Notes: a model not told the origin generated them from the sequence alone. DNA of 64,000 bases from CAYNRA01 sp046296415 (GCA_046296415.1 JBKBLN010000001.1:372001-436000); one strand, 5' to 3'; counted from the stretch's first letter, positions 32,254-41,528 are shown. Made by a program: numbers and translations.

Positions 32254-33453
32254 CTAATCCTTTGGTGAGTCGAACGGAATATAATTCTCCCATTCCCAAG
32301 GCGTATAAATATCCCCTATGGCAAATGCGAGTAATTCTTTAAAAATACTTTCCCCTGTGTCGTTATTCGTCATGATAATCAACGCTACTTTTTGTTTCGG
32401 GAAAGAAATACAATAATGGCCCCACCCGTCGTCATGGCCTTCTTTGAAAAAGGCAGGTCCGTGGGGAGATTGTAACGTGCCTACACCTAACCCATAGCCA
32501 AGTTGTATAGCATCTTGGTCGGGTCCGTCCACCAAAGCTAATGGGCCAAATTGTCGTTTCGATCGAATTCGAATTTGAGTTTGGGTCATGTCGCGAAAGG
32601 ACTTTCTAGATAACCCTTTTCCTTGAATGAGATGAGTATAAAATCGGGTATAATCCTCCAAGGTGGTACTCATCGATCCGCCGGCACTGGCATCTGGCCA
32701 TTTGACTAATTCGTACGGGATTCCCTCAGAAGAATGGCCCAGACATACATCTTCCTCAAATCGAGGTTGCCAAACAAAACTGGTGGACTTCATGCCAAGC
32801 GGCTTAAATACCCGGTTTTGTGCCATGGTCTCTAGGTCGACTCCTGTGATTTGTTCTAAAACAAATTGGAGTAAATACAATCCTTCACCAGAATAGCTGT
32901 AGCGAGATCCTGGATCGAATTTAAATTTTATTTTCTTATCCGCTTCAAACCACCTCCAATTCGGAAAGCCCGTGGTATGTGTCAGGCACATGCGGGCAGT
33001 GATCTTTTCATACCGGGGATCGTCCTTTAGGTCCTGATAGCCACGTCGCCAACCGGGTATTTGATAGTCGGGCAAGGGTTTGGAAAGATAGGTTACTAGT
33101 GGTCGATCCAGATCCAAAGTCTTTTCCTGTACATGTTGCATGACAATGTAAGCAAATAAAGTCTTGGCAAAGGAGGCAGCGTACATGACGGATGTCGGCA
33201 AAAAGCGTTTCTGATTCGGAACATCAGCGAGGCCAAAGGTTTGGCTGTACACAGGTTGATTGGCATTAAAAACGGAAATTGCCACCCCAGAAACCTGAGC
33301 CGCGTTCATTAAGTGATTGATTTTTGCTTCCAAGCTATCCACTGAAATTCGACTACCATCGATCCTTCGAATGAGTTGTGCTTGGGTTGTCAGGGAAAGG
33401 ACCAGGAACCCTAAATAAATAGGAAGTCTCTGGAAATTTATTTTTTTGATCAT
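32254..33453 (-). CDS. Secreted serine hydrolase, class C beta-lactamase fold
   Basis: 399 residues from the ATG at 33453; a TTG six codons upstream is the longest frame but MIKKINFQRLPIYLGFLVLS is a good signal start. The SxxK motif is S94-F-A-K97 in YAASFAKTLFAYIV, the Tyr motif is YSYSGEGLYL at about 185-194, and HTTGF/ HDDGWGHYC supply the third box. Proteins of this group include D-amino-acid peptidases and esterases; beta-lactam hydrolysis cannot be assumed. Genes on both sides run the same way. Confidence 0.85.
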   Translation of the reverse strand: MIKKINFQRLPIYLGFLVLSLTTQAQLIRRIDGSRISVDSLEAKINHLMNAAQVSGVAISVFNANQPVYSQTFGLADVPNQKRFLPTSVMYAASFAKTLFAYIVMQHVQEKTLDLDRPLVTYLSKPLPDYQIPGWRRGYQDLKDDPRYEKITARMCLTHTTGFPNWRWFEADKKIKFKFDPGSRYSYSGEGLYLLQFVLEQITGVDLETMAQNRVFKPLGMKSTSFVWQPRFEEDVCLGHSSEGIPYELVKWPDASAGGSMSTTLEDYTRFYTHLIQGKGLSRKSFRDMTQTQIRIRSKRQFGPLALVDGPDQDAIQLGYGLGVGTLQSPHGPAFFKEGHDDGWGHYCISFPKQKVALIIMTNNDTGESIFKELLAFAIGDIYTPWEWENYIPFDSPKD

Positions 33454-33475
33454 TCGGTAGAAAGAAGACAAGGGA

Positions 33476-33571
33476 TTATCGGTTAAGCAGACGCTTACCT
33501 ACTCGGAATACCAAATAGACCCCTCCGATGAATAAAAGTATATTAAATAGTTGCCAAAGTACAAGTGTCAT
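33476..33571 (-). CDS. Possible 31-aa single-pass membrane peptide
   Basis: ATG at 33571-33569 opens a 31-codon frame, MTLVLWQLFNILLFIGGVYL then VFRVGKRLLNR, ending TAA at 33478-33476, 22 bases before the serine hydrolase start. One hydrophobic helix followed by basic residues is the layout of small inner-membrane proteins or leader peptides. No conservation data; could be chance. Confidence 0.35.
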   Translation of the reverse strand: MTLVLWQLFNILLFIGGVYLVFRVGKRLLNR

Positions 33572-33595
33572 GTCCTAAATCGTTTACTTGAATAT

Positions 33596-34051
33596 TTACA
33601 CACCAAACTGCCGTAGGTGATGGTCCAGGTGTTTGTAAAACATATTATTCCATTCGGTTATGGAAAGTGGACCGAAGGAATGGGATTCTTTTTGTTCGAA
33701 ACTTTCAGCTCCTAAATCGACGGTTTTTTGAATATATTGGATCAATCGATTTTTCTCCATGTCAAATTCCTTTTCGTCAGTAATCAAAAACGCGGGGGCC
33801 GTTTGGGCATTTTTTTTGTATGGGATCTCGTTGACAACTAGGTTCTTGACAAATGTTTTCAGGATTAGACGCATCAGAAAATTTGGCTTGGGGTGTTTAT
33901 CCTCATAAGCCATTTCGTACGTCACATTGCAATGGGCCAACATTTGCGAAACGTTCATTTTTCCCCACTGTGCGGGTGTGGTGGGTTTGAGTTGCTGAAT
34001 ACGCTCTATGATTTCATCCGCAACGGATTGAGAGAAAATATTGGGTAGCAT
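33596..34051 (-). CDS. DinB-like DUF1569 domain protein
   Basis: 151 residues from the ATG at 34051; the upstream extension of the frame has no ribosome-binding site evidence and is low in similarity. The product begins MLPNIFSQSVADEIIERIQQ and carries NVSQMLAHCNVTYEMAYEDK at about 33-52, with the C-terminal SITEWNNMFYKHLDHHLRQF; the paired His residues (HC and HLDHH) fit the metal site of DinB-fold proteins. Function uncharacterised; DinB-fold members include thiol-dependent enzymes and Zn-binding transferases. Confidence 0.82.
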   Translation of the reverse strand: MLPNIFSQSVADEIIERIQQLKPTTPAQWGKMNVSQMLAHCNVTYEMAYEDKHPKPNFLMRLILKTFVKNLVVNEIPYKKNAQTAPAFLITDEKEFDMEKNRLIQYIQKTVDLGAESFEQKESHSFGPLSITEWNNMFYKHLDHHLRQFGV

Positions 34052-34203
34052 GTTCAGGTGTTGTTTAGGTATTTGAAATGGAAGATGGGTAGGTGACTTT
34101 TTTCGATTCAATTAGATAAATGTATGATTTTGAGATGAATAAGTCAAGTTAAATTTGTCCATTGGAAATCCACTGGTTTCTTAATCTACTCAATACACAC
34201 AAC

Positions 34204-34233
34204 AAAGCCGCTCCTTTTCGTAAGAGCGGCTTT
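34204..34233 (-). terminator. Hairpin terminator downstream of the ABC-F gene
   Basis: AAAGCCGCTC (34204-34213) pairs perfectly with GAGCGGCTTT (34224-34233) around a 10-base loop. It lies beyond the 38-bp repeats on the minus strand from the ABC-F stop at 34419. On either strand AAA/TTT closes the stem, so it could serve as a weak bidirectional terminator. Confidence 0.6.
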
Positions 34234-34239
34234 GCGGTG

Positions 34240-34391
34240 TTTCGGTTGGTTAGGACACCGACCGAGGGGGTATTTTGTTTCGGTTGGTGAGGACACCGAT
34301 CGAGGGTGTATTTTGTTTCGGTTGATTAGGACACCGACCGAGGGGGTATTTTGTTTCGGTCGGTGAAGACACCGACCGAGGGGTAAATTAA
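34240..34391. repeat. Tandem array of four 38-bp palindromic repeats
   Basis: TTTCGGTTGGT-type units begin at 34240, 34278, 34316 and 34354, an exact 38-bp period. Each reads TTTCGGTYGGTKARGACACC then GAYCGAGGGGGTATTTTG with small differences. Inside each, CGGTYGGTG and CACCGAYCG form a hairpin; the fourth is perfect (CGGTCGGTG-AAGA-CACCGACCG). The array lies between the ABC-F stop and its terminator-like hairpin. No spacers, so not CRISPR. Nothing else is seen in 34112-34418. Confidence 0.92.
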
Positions 34392-34418
34392 TTGAATTGG
34401 CAAAGAAACGGTCCTTGA

Positions 34419-36032
34419 TTAGTACAAGGCTTTCTTTTGTTCTTTGACACGTTCGTCGGTCAAGTAATCATCAAACGACATGAGCTTGTCAAGGAAACCT
34501 TTAGGTCCTAGTTCGATGATTCGGTTAGCAACGGTATTGGTCAACTGGTGGTCATGGCAGGTGAATAAAATATTGCTATCGTATTCCTCCATACCTTTGT
34601 TGAGTGCTTGGATGGATTCCAAATCCAAGTGGTTGGTTGGCTCATCAAACAACAAAACATTGGCATTGGAGAGCATCATTTTGGAAAACATACAGCGCTG
34701 TTTTTCACCACCCGACAGAACGGTACATTTTTTCAAGGCCTCTTCACCAGAAAATAACATCCGCCCCAAGAAACCACGAATGAACGTTTCGTCTTTTTCG
34801 GTGGAAAATTGCCGAAGCCAGTCCACTAAATTGAAGGAATCGTCACTGAAGTACGAACCGTTGTCGTTGGGTAAATAATCTTTGGTAATGGTTACGCCCC
34901 ACTTAAATGTTCCTTCTGTAGGTTGTTTAAGTCCCATCAAGACATCAAACAAGGCGGTGACGGCCAAACCATCTTTGCTTAAAAAGGCGATTTTCTCTTT
35001 TTTACCAACCGAGAACGACACGTCTTTAAACAAATACCCATCTTCCGTTTTGTAACTCAAATTTTCTACGATCAAAATTTGATCGCCCACCTCACGCTCG
35101 GGTTTAAAGCCGATGTAAGGATACCGACGGGATGACGGCTGAATGGCAGAAACGTCCAACTTCTCCAACATTTTTTGACGAGCAGTTGCTTGCTTCGACT
35201 TGGCCACGTTAGCAGAGAAACGACGAATGAATTCTTCCAATTCCTTTTTCTTTTCTTCTGCCTTTTTATTCTGATCGGCTTTTTGGCGGGCAGCTAGTTG
35301 GCTGGACTCATACCAGAAGGAATAATTACCCCCATACAGGGTAATCTTTTTAAAATCCAAGTCCGCTATGTAAGTACACACATTGTCCAAGAAGTGGCGG
35401 TCATGCGACACAACGATGACGGTATTCTTGAAGTTCATCAAGAAATTCTCCAACCATAAAATCGACTCAATGTCTAAGTTGTTGGTTGGCTCATCGAGGA
35501 GTAAAACGTCTGGATTTCCGAACAAAGCTTGAGCTAATAGGACCTTCACTTTTTCGGCAGGATTGATGTCGGACATCAATTGATAATGGAGATCTTCTTT
35601 GATACCCAAACCAGAAAGCAAAGAGGCCGCGTCGGACTCAGCCTCCCATCCGTTCATCTCCGCAAACTCGGCTTCTAATTCGGCGGCGCGATTACCATCT
35701 TCCTCTGAAAAGTCAGGCTTCAGGTAAATCTCATCCTTTTCTTTCATGATCTCGAACAAGCGTTCATTCCCACGAAGTACGGTTTCTAAAACCGAAAAGC
35801 TATCGTAGGCATTTTGATTTTGCTTGAGTACCGACATCCGTTCGCCTGGATCAAGACTCACGGTTCCGGTGGTTGGATCAATTTCTCCTGAGAGAATTTT
35901 CACAAAAGTCGACTTTCCAGCTCCATTGGCGCCAATTAAGCCGTACACGTTGCCGGGTACAAACTTGAGGTTTACTTCCTCAAACAAGGTACGCTTGCCA
36001 AATGCAAGCGAGATATTGGATACAGTTAACAT
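34419..36032 (-). CDS. ABC-F family ATPase, YbiT-like
   Basis: 537 residues, two ABC domains and no membrane segment. Domain 1 has Walker A GANGAGKSTF at about 36-45 and LLLDEPTNNLDIESI near 185, but its signature reads MSDINPAEKVKVLLAQ, as in YbiT of E. coli. Domain 2 has signature LSGGEKQRCMFSKMM and LLFDEPTNHLDLES, but its Walker A reads FLSKDGLAVTALFD, lacking GK[ST]. Basic linker ANVAKSKQATARQKM lies between. ABC-F proteins bind the ribosomal E site and ease stalled translation. Transcribed as a single gene. Confidence 0.92.
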   Translation of the reverse strand: MLTVSNISLAFGKRTLFEEVNLKFVPGNVYGLIGANGAGKSTFVKILSGEIDPTTGTVSLDPGERMSVLKQNQNAYDSFSVLETVLRGNERLFEIMKEKDEIYLKPDFSEEDGNRAAELEAEFAEMNGWEAESDAASLLSGLGIKEDLHYQLMSDINPAEKVKVLLAQALFGNPDVLLLDEPTNNLDIESILWLENFLMNFKNTVIVVSHDRHFLDNVCTYIADLDFKKITLYGGNYSFWYESSQLAARQKADQNKKAEEKKKELEEFIRRFSANVAKSKQATARQKMLEKLDVSAIQPSSRRYPYIGFKPEREVGDQILIVENLSYKTEDGYLFKDVSFSVGKKEKIAFLSKDGLAVTALFDVLMGLKQPTEGTFKWGVTITKDYLPNDNGSYFSDDSFNLVDWLRQFSTEKDETFIRGFLGRMLFSGEEALKKCTVLSGGEKQRCMFSKMMLSNANVLLFDEPTNHLDLESIQALNKGMEEYDSNILFTCHDHQLTNTVANRIIELGPKGFLDKLMSFDDYLTDERVKEQKKALY

Positions 36033-36255
36033 GCGTGGTAATCAGATAATTCGGAGTAGGGATTTCCCCTAAGCGGCTGCAAAGTTACAAAGAAAACTTG
36101 GGACTTTGGGGATGTTTCTCGCTTTGTCAAACGTCCCGCTGACCCCTGCTTCCTTGTCAATTTCCCCAAAATCTATCCATGCATCCCTTTTTTTTGACCA
36201 CTACCCTGTTACCACTGTAGTTTTGAGCCAGTATTCACCTCACCCTTTTATTCGC

Positions 36256-36936
36256 ATGATCACGTCGTTCTTGTATCAATGGTCTCTTTATTTACATGTC
36301 ATAGCCGGGTTCATTTCCTTGACGGCTGGTCTGGTCGCCATGATTGCCCGTAAGGGGCAAATTGTACACCATTTGGCCGGTAAATGGTTTTTTGCGGCCA
36401 TGACCATTGTTTTCTGGACAACTGTTTTGTTTTTTCTGTTGGATCCATTTCAGATAAAATACCATTTCTTTATGGGTATCGCGGCCATTAGTTATTATCC
36501 TGTTTTCACGGGTAAGCGCGTATTGGGATGGAAAAAAGGAATCCAGATCACATGGGGTGATTGGATTCGTTGGGGGATGCTCGCGATTTCGGGCATTTTG
36601 ATGCTGGCTTATGGGGCAGGACACTATTTAGGTAGCTGGAACGTACCCAACTATGCGCCTTTATTTTTGGTATTTGGAGGAGTTTCTCTCTCCAATGTTT
36701 GGGGCGACTGGCAGGTTTTTACAGGACGCCGACCCTTTGCCTGGTTGGTCAGTCATGGTGGCAAGATGGTCGGTGGATATTCGGCAGCTGTGACGGCATT
36801 TTGTGTGAATGTGGTACCACGGTATTTGCCAGACCAAACACCGATGTGGGTGTATTTAGCAGCTTGGATTGTTCCAGGTATTGTGATTGGCTTGGTGGGT
36901 GGCCGCCTGGTCAGGCGAGTTGCTACAGTAAAATAA
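36256..36936 (+). CDS. DUF2306-like multispanning membrane protein
   Basis: 226 residues from the ATG at 36256; the frame is open from 36106, but that part is not protein-like. About six or seven hydrophobic helices are present, opening YQWSLYLHVIAGFISLTAGL and including KGQIVHHLAGKWFFAAMTIV, a His-rich helix of the kind found in DUF2306 and related cytochrome-like membrane proteins. No function known; conserved His residues could bind haem or metal. It ends in a bidirectional terminator shared with the SusD gene. Confidence 0.7.
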   Translation: MITSFLYQWSLYLHVIAGFISLTAGLVAMIARKGQIVHHLAGKWFFAAMTIVFWTTVLFFLLDPFQIKYHFFMGIAAISYYPVFTGKRVLGWKKGIQITWGDWIRWGMLAISGILMLAYGAGHYLGSWNVPNYAPLFLVFGGVSLSNVWGDWQVFTGRRPFAWLVSHGGKMVGGYSAAVTAFCVNVVPRYLPDQTPMWVYLAAWIVPGIVIGLVGGRLVRRVATVK

Positions 36937-36964
36937 AAAGAGCCCCGGGAAAGGGGCTCTTTTA
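36936..36964. terminator. Bidirectional terminator between DUF2306-like and SusD genes
   Basis: GAGCCCC (36940-36946) pairs with GGGGCTC (36953-36959) around GGGAAA; the stem extends with A-T pairs. AAAAA precedes and TTTT follows, so it works for both convergent genes (stops at 36936 and 36985). Confidence 0.88.
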
Positions 36965-36984
36965 GCAAGATGAAGAAGGTAGGA

Positions 36985-38364
36985 TCAACGACCTACGTAC
37001 AGATCCCAGTTGATTTCGGCCTGAGGACGGGGCAATTGTACAAAGACACTTCCACGGTCAAACGAAACATCTACATTGGCGGTGTTCAATCGGTTGTAGC
37101 GACGAAGATCCACCCAACGGTGTCCCCATGGTTCAAACCAAAGAGAGTAACGACGCTGGAATAAGATTTCATTGATTAAAGCCGTTTGGGTGGTTGCGCC
37201 AGTGTAAGCACCGATGTTGGCGGCTGTCCGGACACGGTTGATGGCTGCCACGGCCTGTGCGGTATTCCCCAACTGAGCATGTGCTTCGGCTGCCAATAAG
37301 ATCAATTCTTCATTTCGGATGAAACGAATCTGATCGGTATTGGCTGCAAAACGACGGTCTTGGTAATTACCTGACAACGGAGTTCCATCCGACGTAACCA
37401 AAACGGCACTTGTCCGTTGGAAGAACTTGGTCCGCACTCTCATGTCGCCGGCCAATGTATCCCGTAATACCGAGGGATGAACCACCACCATGGTATTGGT
37501 AGCCGCATTAGGAACAAAGAAGAGCGGATTGAAAGAGTCAGGCGGGGCACCGTAGGTATGGGCTGGGCCCTGATTCAGGTTTCCTTCCAAGGAATAGAAG
37601 GAATTACCCAGTGCCGTAAGAACCCCATTCCAATCTCGGCGATAGGCCGCCAAACGAGCGGCTAATGCCCGGTTTAACTGGGCGAGGGCTGAATTGGTGC
37701 CAAACCCAGTTCCTGTAAAGCCTGAGGTTAAGCGCATGGGGAAATTGCCAGTTCCCGCGGCGGTTAGGTCGGCGTATCCTTCATCCAAAAGACGTTGAAT
37801 GTAGGCCAGCGACTCATTGTAGGAGACAAACGGACCTGGGTTCTGTGGGTTTTTCACATCAATCCGGATGCCGTTTTCAAACTGACCATTGGCTAGGATC
37901 ATGAATTGATACCCTTGGATGGTTTTGGCAAAGCCTAAAATCGCCTTTTTCTCTGCATCGGTAAGTACCGAGGTATTGGAGGCGGCATCGATCAAGACAT
38001 TTCCTTGCAAAATTGCTTGATAGGGTGAAATGTAGGTATCCAGATAGCCAAACATATTCACGTTGGCAGTACGGCCATTCATACCTAACCAGTCGGTTTG
38101 CCAACGAGGGTCGGATCCATTCAAGTACCAAATCTCACGGCCCATACTACCAAAAAGCGTGGACACAGTGAAGACATAATTTCGATGACGGCTTTCCAAA
38201 CCTGTGACAAGGTTCTGAATTTGGTTGCGCGTGGCGTTGGTCGAAACACTCCCAAGTGAGGGGTTGTTCGGATCTATGGGAGATTCCAGCTCAAAAAAGG
38301 AGCAGGATGTAAGGGATAAGCCAAAGCCCACCGCTAAACTCCACAATTTCAATGATGTTTTCAT
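36985..38364 (-). CDS. SusD/RagB family outer-membrane nutrient-binding lipoprotein
   Basis: 459 residues with the lipoprotein signal MKTSLKLWSLAVGFGLSLTS then Cys21. SusD traits: an N-terminal helical region, ELILLAAEAHAQLGNTAQAV tetratricopeptide-like helices near residue 350, and INEILFQRRYSLWFEPWGHR with the RW/DLRRYNR ending. It caps the SusC channel on the cell surface and captures a polymer or peptide for import. It lies 18 bases after the SusC stop; together they form a minimal pair without an adjacent hydrolase or regulator. Confidence 0.93.
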   Translation of the reverse strand: MKTSLKLWSLAVGFGLSLTSCSFFELESPIDPNNPSLGSVSTNATRNQIQNLVTGLESRHRNYVFTVSTLFGSMGREIWYLNGSDPRWQTDWLGMNGRTANVNMFGYLDTYISPYQAILQGNVLIDAASNTSVLTDAEKKAILGFAKTIQGYQFMILANGQFENGIRIDVKNPQNPGPFVSYNESLAYIQRLLDEGYADLTAAGTGNFPMRLTSGFTGTGFGTNSALAQLNRALAARLAAYRRDWNGVLTALGNSFYSLEGNLNQGPAHTYGAPPDSFNPLFFVPNAATNTMVVVHPSVLRDTLAGDMRVRTKFFQRTSAVLVTSDGTPLSGNYQDRRFAANTDQIRFIRNEELILLAAEAHAQLGNTAQAVAAINRVRTAANIGAYTGATTQTALINEILFQRRYSLWFEPWGHRWVDLRRYNRLNTANVDVSFDRGSVFVQLPRPQAEINWDLYVGR

Positions 38365-38382
38365 AAAAATTCGATTAAGGGC

Positions 38383-41300
38383 TTAAAACTCAAATACCAA
38401 ATGACCAAAATAACGACGCTGGGTTGGGTATGGACTAATATCAACTCCAGACTGAACCGCTTGAATACCGAATGTTGAGGTTTCGGGGTCATAGCCAAAG
38501 TACTTTGAGAACGTCAATGGGTTTTGAGCGGAGAAACCAATTCGGATCCGGGATACTTTGTTGTTGAACCAATTGTTCACTTTGGTTTGAGGGAAGTTGT
38601 AATACAAAGCGGCCTCGCGTAAACGAATGTAAGAAGCATCTTGTACCCAGCGATCTGCTCCGTTGTTGGGGTCGATGCCTCGGTCACGGCCGTTTGGTTT
38701 TCCGTCTCCGTCATCATCACCAAACCAACCGGGTGTGGTACCACCGGAGTCTGTTAGGAATTGCGACAAGTTGATGTTATCACCGCCTTGTTTCCAATGC
38801 CACAAGAAGTTTAAGTCAAAGTGTTTTAAGAAATTGATTTCATTAAACCACGACATTTGAAAGTCAGGTTGGCCATTTCCTAGGATATAAGCTCCCGTGA
38901 GAACACCTTCGTTGGCTGGGGTGTCGTTTGGATCTTGCGAGCCGTCAGGCAATAAGCGGCGCGGGCGTGTTCCAACAATAGTGGTAGGGGAGAATCCGGC
39001 CTGGTACAAGAATGTTCCCAACGTTGCGCCAAAACCGCCGGCATTGTACGCGGGGATACCCAATTCTTTCAGGAGGAGGTTGTTTCTCCACCACATCACA
39101 CGGCTTGTCCAACGGATATTTTCTTTTTGTACCACCGTTCCAGACAAACTCAATTCCCAACCACGGTTTTGCAATTGAGCCAAATTACTTGGAATGGACG
39201 AATATCCGGTTGATGGAGATAAAGAAAGGTTTTGGATGTTATTCCGCGTTTGCTTGTCGTAATAAGTTACTTCCAAGTTCAAGCGATTTTTGAATAAGCC
39301 CATGTCAACCCCAAATTCCAATTCAGCTGCTCTTTCGGGTTCGATATTGGTGTTCCCAGCACCAGCTGTTACGACTGAGCCCAGGATCCCCCCGATGTTG
39401 GCTGGAAGAAGGGGTGTGAAAGTCTGTCCAAAAGTGGGAACCCCAGCGGTTTGTCCGTACGCTGCTCGGGGCTTTAAGGAAGAAAATACAGAGGTTAATC
39501 CACTATTTTGGAAAAAAGCAAAATTGGCGAGGTTGATTGCCATGGAAGCTTTCGGGAAGGCGTAGAATTCATTGGCATTTCCAATTAAAGTCGACTTGTC
39601 CCAACGAACCCCGGCGGTGGCAATGATTTTATCATCCCAGTTTACTTCTTCTTGGATGAAAGCGCCCACATCGGTCACTTTCAAGTACCGTTGTTGGAAA
39701 ATCTCTTGCACGGTTCCTTGGTTCAAGTTTTTCTGTCCAGGGGCCAATCCGCGGGCACGGTTAAGAAGACGATCCTCTTTAAAATCCAAGCGAACAATCC
39801 CCCCTTGGGTCGTGAAGTTGACCTTACCGAAGCTCTGATTGTACACCAATGCGGCTTGAATGTTGGTATTCACGTTTTCTGTTTTACCTGCGATGATATC
39901 TCCAGGGTTGGCTTGCGCACGCTGAAACTGAAGATCTTCTGGAAGATACACGCGTGTATTGTTCTGGGTGAAGTCGGCCCCTCCTTGCAATACAAATTTC
40001 ACCAAAGCCTTCTCTGTTTTGAATAAATTGGCATTCAAAGCAAAAGATTGGATGAAACGATTGACATTGGAGATATTTTCACCTTTATCCGTTACAGCCA
40101 CTGGATTCTCTGCAAAGTATGGGTTGTTGGGATATACCCCGTTGGCATCCGGAAATAAGTTGAAGTAGTTCGGAACATACGCGATGTTGTAACCAATACT
40201 GGCACCTGAGTTGTTTTGGTTTCCAGTAAATCCACGCTCAGATATGGTATTCATGTAGTTTGATCCGACACTCAATGTTACGTCATTGGTGATCTTATGA
40301 TCGATGTTCGTCCGAATGCTGTAGCGCTGAAATCCGGTATTTTTGATTATCCCTTTTTCATCGGTCATGGAACCGGAAACAAAAAACTTGGTCTTATCAT
40401 TTCCACCTGAAACACTCACACGGGTATTGGATAGCGGAGCTGTGTTGTTGTAGAAATAATCCTCATAATTGTAGGTACGACCTGCCGCTTGACGGAAACG
40501 CTCCAACTCCACCGCTTGACGCGAAGCTGGGAAGAAGAACCGAATTTTCTCTTCACTCCAGTCATCAACTCCTAATAGTCGTTGTGGAGTAGCCATTCCA
40601 TAATCTTGAGAAAGAGACACCTTGGTTTTACCCGCAGATCCTTTTTTAGTGGTAATGATAATTACCCCGGCATTCGCACGTGTACCGTAAATGGCAGCGG
40701 CAGAAGGTCCTTTTAAAATTTCCACTGACTCGATGTCGTTCGGGTTCAAGTCCGAGATCCGATTGGAGGCATCGTCCTGGGTTTCTACACCCGATGCCCC
40801 GGTAACAGACCCACGACCTGTCCGGTTGGTATTGTTGTTCACATACACCCCGTCGACAATGTAGAGTGGTTGAGAGGCGCCCGTCAGGGATGAAATACCA
40901 CGCAACTGAACCGAAGCCCCTCCTCCAGGTGCTCCTCCGTTGGCATTGATGTTTACACCCGCTACTTTTCCGTAAAAGGCATTATCAACGGTCTGAATCT
41001 GGGTAGTCCCCATCAATTCTTTGGCTGAAATGGTCCCGACTGCATTGGCGAGGTTGGACCGTTTGATGGACGTGGCAAGACCCGTAACCACCACTTCTTC
41101 CAAACGATTCTCGTCCTCCGATAAAGTGATGTTCAGCTCACGTGCACCCGTTACCGCGACACTCTGGCTCACATACCCAACCGATGAAAAGATAAGGGTC
41201 GCTTTGCCGTTGCTTGAAATCCGGATGCTGTACGTACCATCGGCTCCGGTGGCAGTACCTTGGGACGTGCCTTGCACGACCACACTGGCTCCTGGGATCG

Positions 41301-41430
41301 GACCGCTGGCGTCCGAAACTTTGCCCGATATCGTGTATTGGGCAAACGCGGCAAGTTGGGTGAAAACAAGGCTTAAAACAAGCCAAGTTCCACGCCAAAT
41401 CCGCTGTGGAATTTGTCGATCTACTCTCAT
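38383..41430 (-). CDS. SusC/RagA family TonB-linked outer-membrane protein
   Basis: 1015 residues. A signal peptide ends near residue 30 (FTQLAAFAQ). Residues about 31-110 are a carboxypeptidase-D regulatory-like domain (YTISGKVSDASGPIPGASVV), followed by the plug (ALYIVDGVYVNNNT-like and SAAAIYGTRANAGVIIITTK at about 245-265) and a 22-strand barrel that ends in aromatic FGHLVFEF. It imports ligands captured by SusD using TonB energy. Substrate unknown. A hairpin at 41514-41528 lies in the upstream region. Confidence 0.96.
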   Translation of the reverse strand: MRVDRQIPQRIWRGTWLVLSLVFTQLAAFAQYTISGKVSDASGPIPGASVVVQGTSQGTATGADGTYSIRISSNGKATLIFSSVGYVSQSVAVTGARELNITLSEDENRLEEVVVTGLATSIKRSNLANAVGTISAKELMGTTQIQTVDNAFYGKVAGVNINANGGAPGGGASVQLRGISSLTGASQPLYIVDGVYVNNNTNRTGRGSVTGASGVETQDDASNRISDLNPNDIESVEILKGPSAAAIYGTRANAGVIIITTKKGSAGKTKVSLSQDYGMATPQRLLGVDDWSEEKIRFFFPASRQAVELERFRQAAGRTYNYEDYFYNNTAPLSNTRVSVSGGNDKTKFFVSGSMTDEKGIIKNTGFQRYSIRTNIDHKITNDVTLSVGSNYMNTISERGFTGNQNNSGASIGYNIAYVPNYFNLFPDANGVYPNNPYFAENPVAVTDKGENISNVNRFIQSFALNANLFKTEKALVKFVLQGGADFTQNNTRVYLPEDLQFQRAQANPGDIIAGKTENVNTNIQAALVYNQSFGKVNFTTQGGIVRLDFKEDRLLNRARGLAPGQKNLNQGTVQEIFQQRYLKVTDVGAFIQEEVNWDDKIIATAGVRWDKSTLIGNANEFYAFPKASMAINLANFAFFQNSGLTSVFSSLKPRAAYGQTAGVPTFGQTFTPLLPANIGGILGSVVTAGAGNTNIEPERAAELEFGVDMGLFKNRLNLEVTYYDKQTRNNIQNLSLSPSTGYSSIPSNLAQLQNRGWELSLSGTVVQKENIRWTSRVMWWRNNLLLKELGIPAYNAGGFGATLGTFLYQAGFSPTTIVGTRPRRLLPDGSQDPNDTPANEGVLTGAYILGNGQPDFQMSWFNEINFLKHFDLNFLWHWKQGGDNINLSQFLTDSGGTTPGWFGDDDGDGKPNGRDRGIDPNNGADRWVQDASYIRLREAALYYNFPQTKVNNWFNNKVSRIRIGFSAQNPLTFSKYFGYDPETSTFGIQAVQSGVDISPYPTQRRYFGHLVFEF

Positions 41431-41513
41431 AGAATTAGGTTTAGTTTACTATTAAAATAGTTTTGTTTGCAAAGAAAGTAAAATTCAGAAATTAACGATA
41501 TTGTCCTTTTTTT

Positions 41514-41528
41514 ATAGATTTCATCTAT
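41514..41528. promoter_or_regulatory. Small dyad upstream of the SusC gene
   Basis: ATAGAT-TTC-ATCTAT is a 6-bp perfect inverted repeat, 84 bases upstream of the SusC start. It could be an operator. The rest of 41431-41667 is AT-rich with no gene. Confidence 0.3.

Noticed and set aside
34240..34391. Four 38-bp repeats that might be a CRISPR array
   Set aside because: Period equals unit length, leaving no spacer; units are tandem palindromes.
36106..36255. N-terminal 50-residue extension of the DUF2306-like protein
   Set aside because: It is Pro/Ser-rich and not membrane-like; the ATG at 36256 begins a normal first helix.
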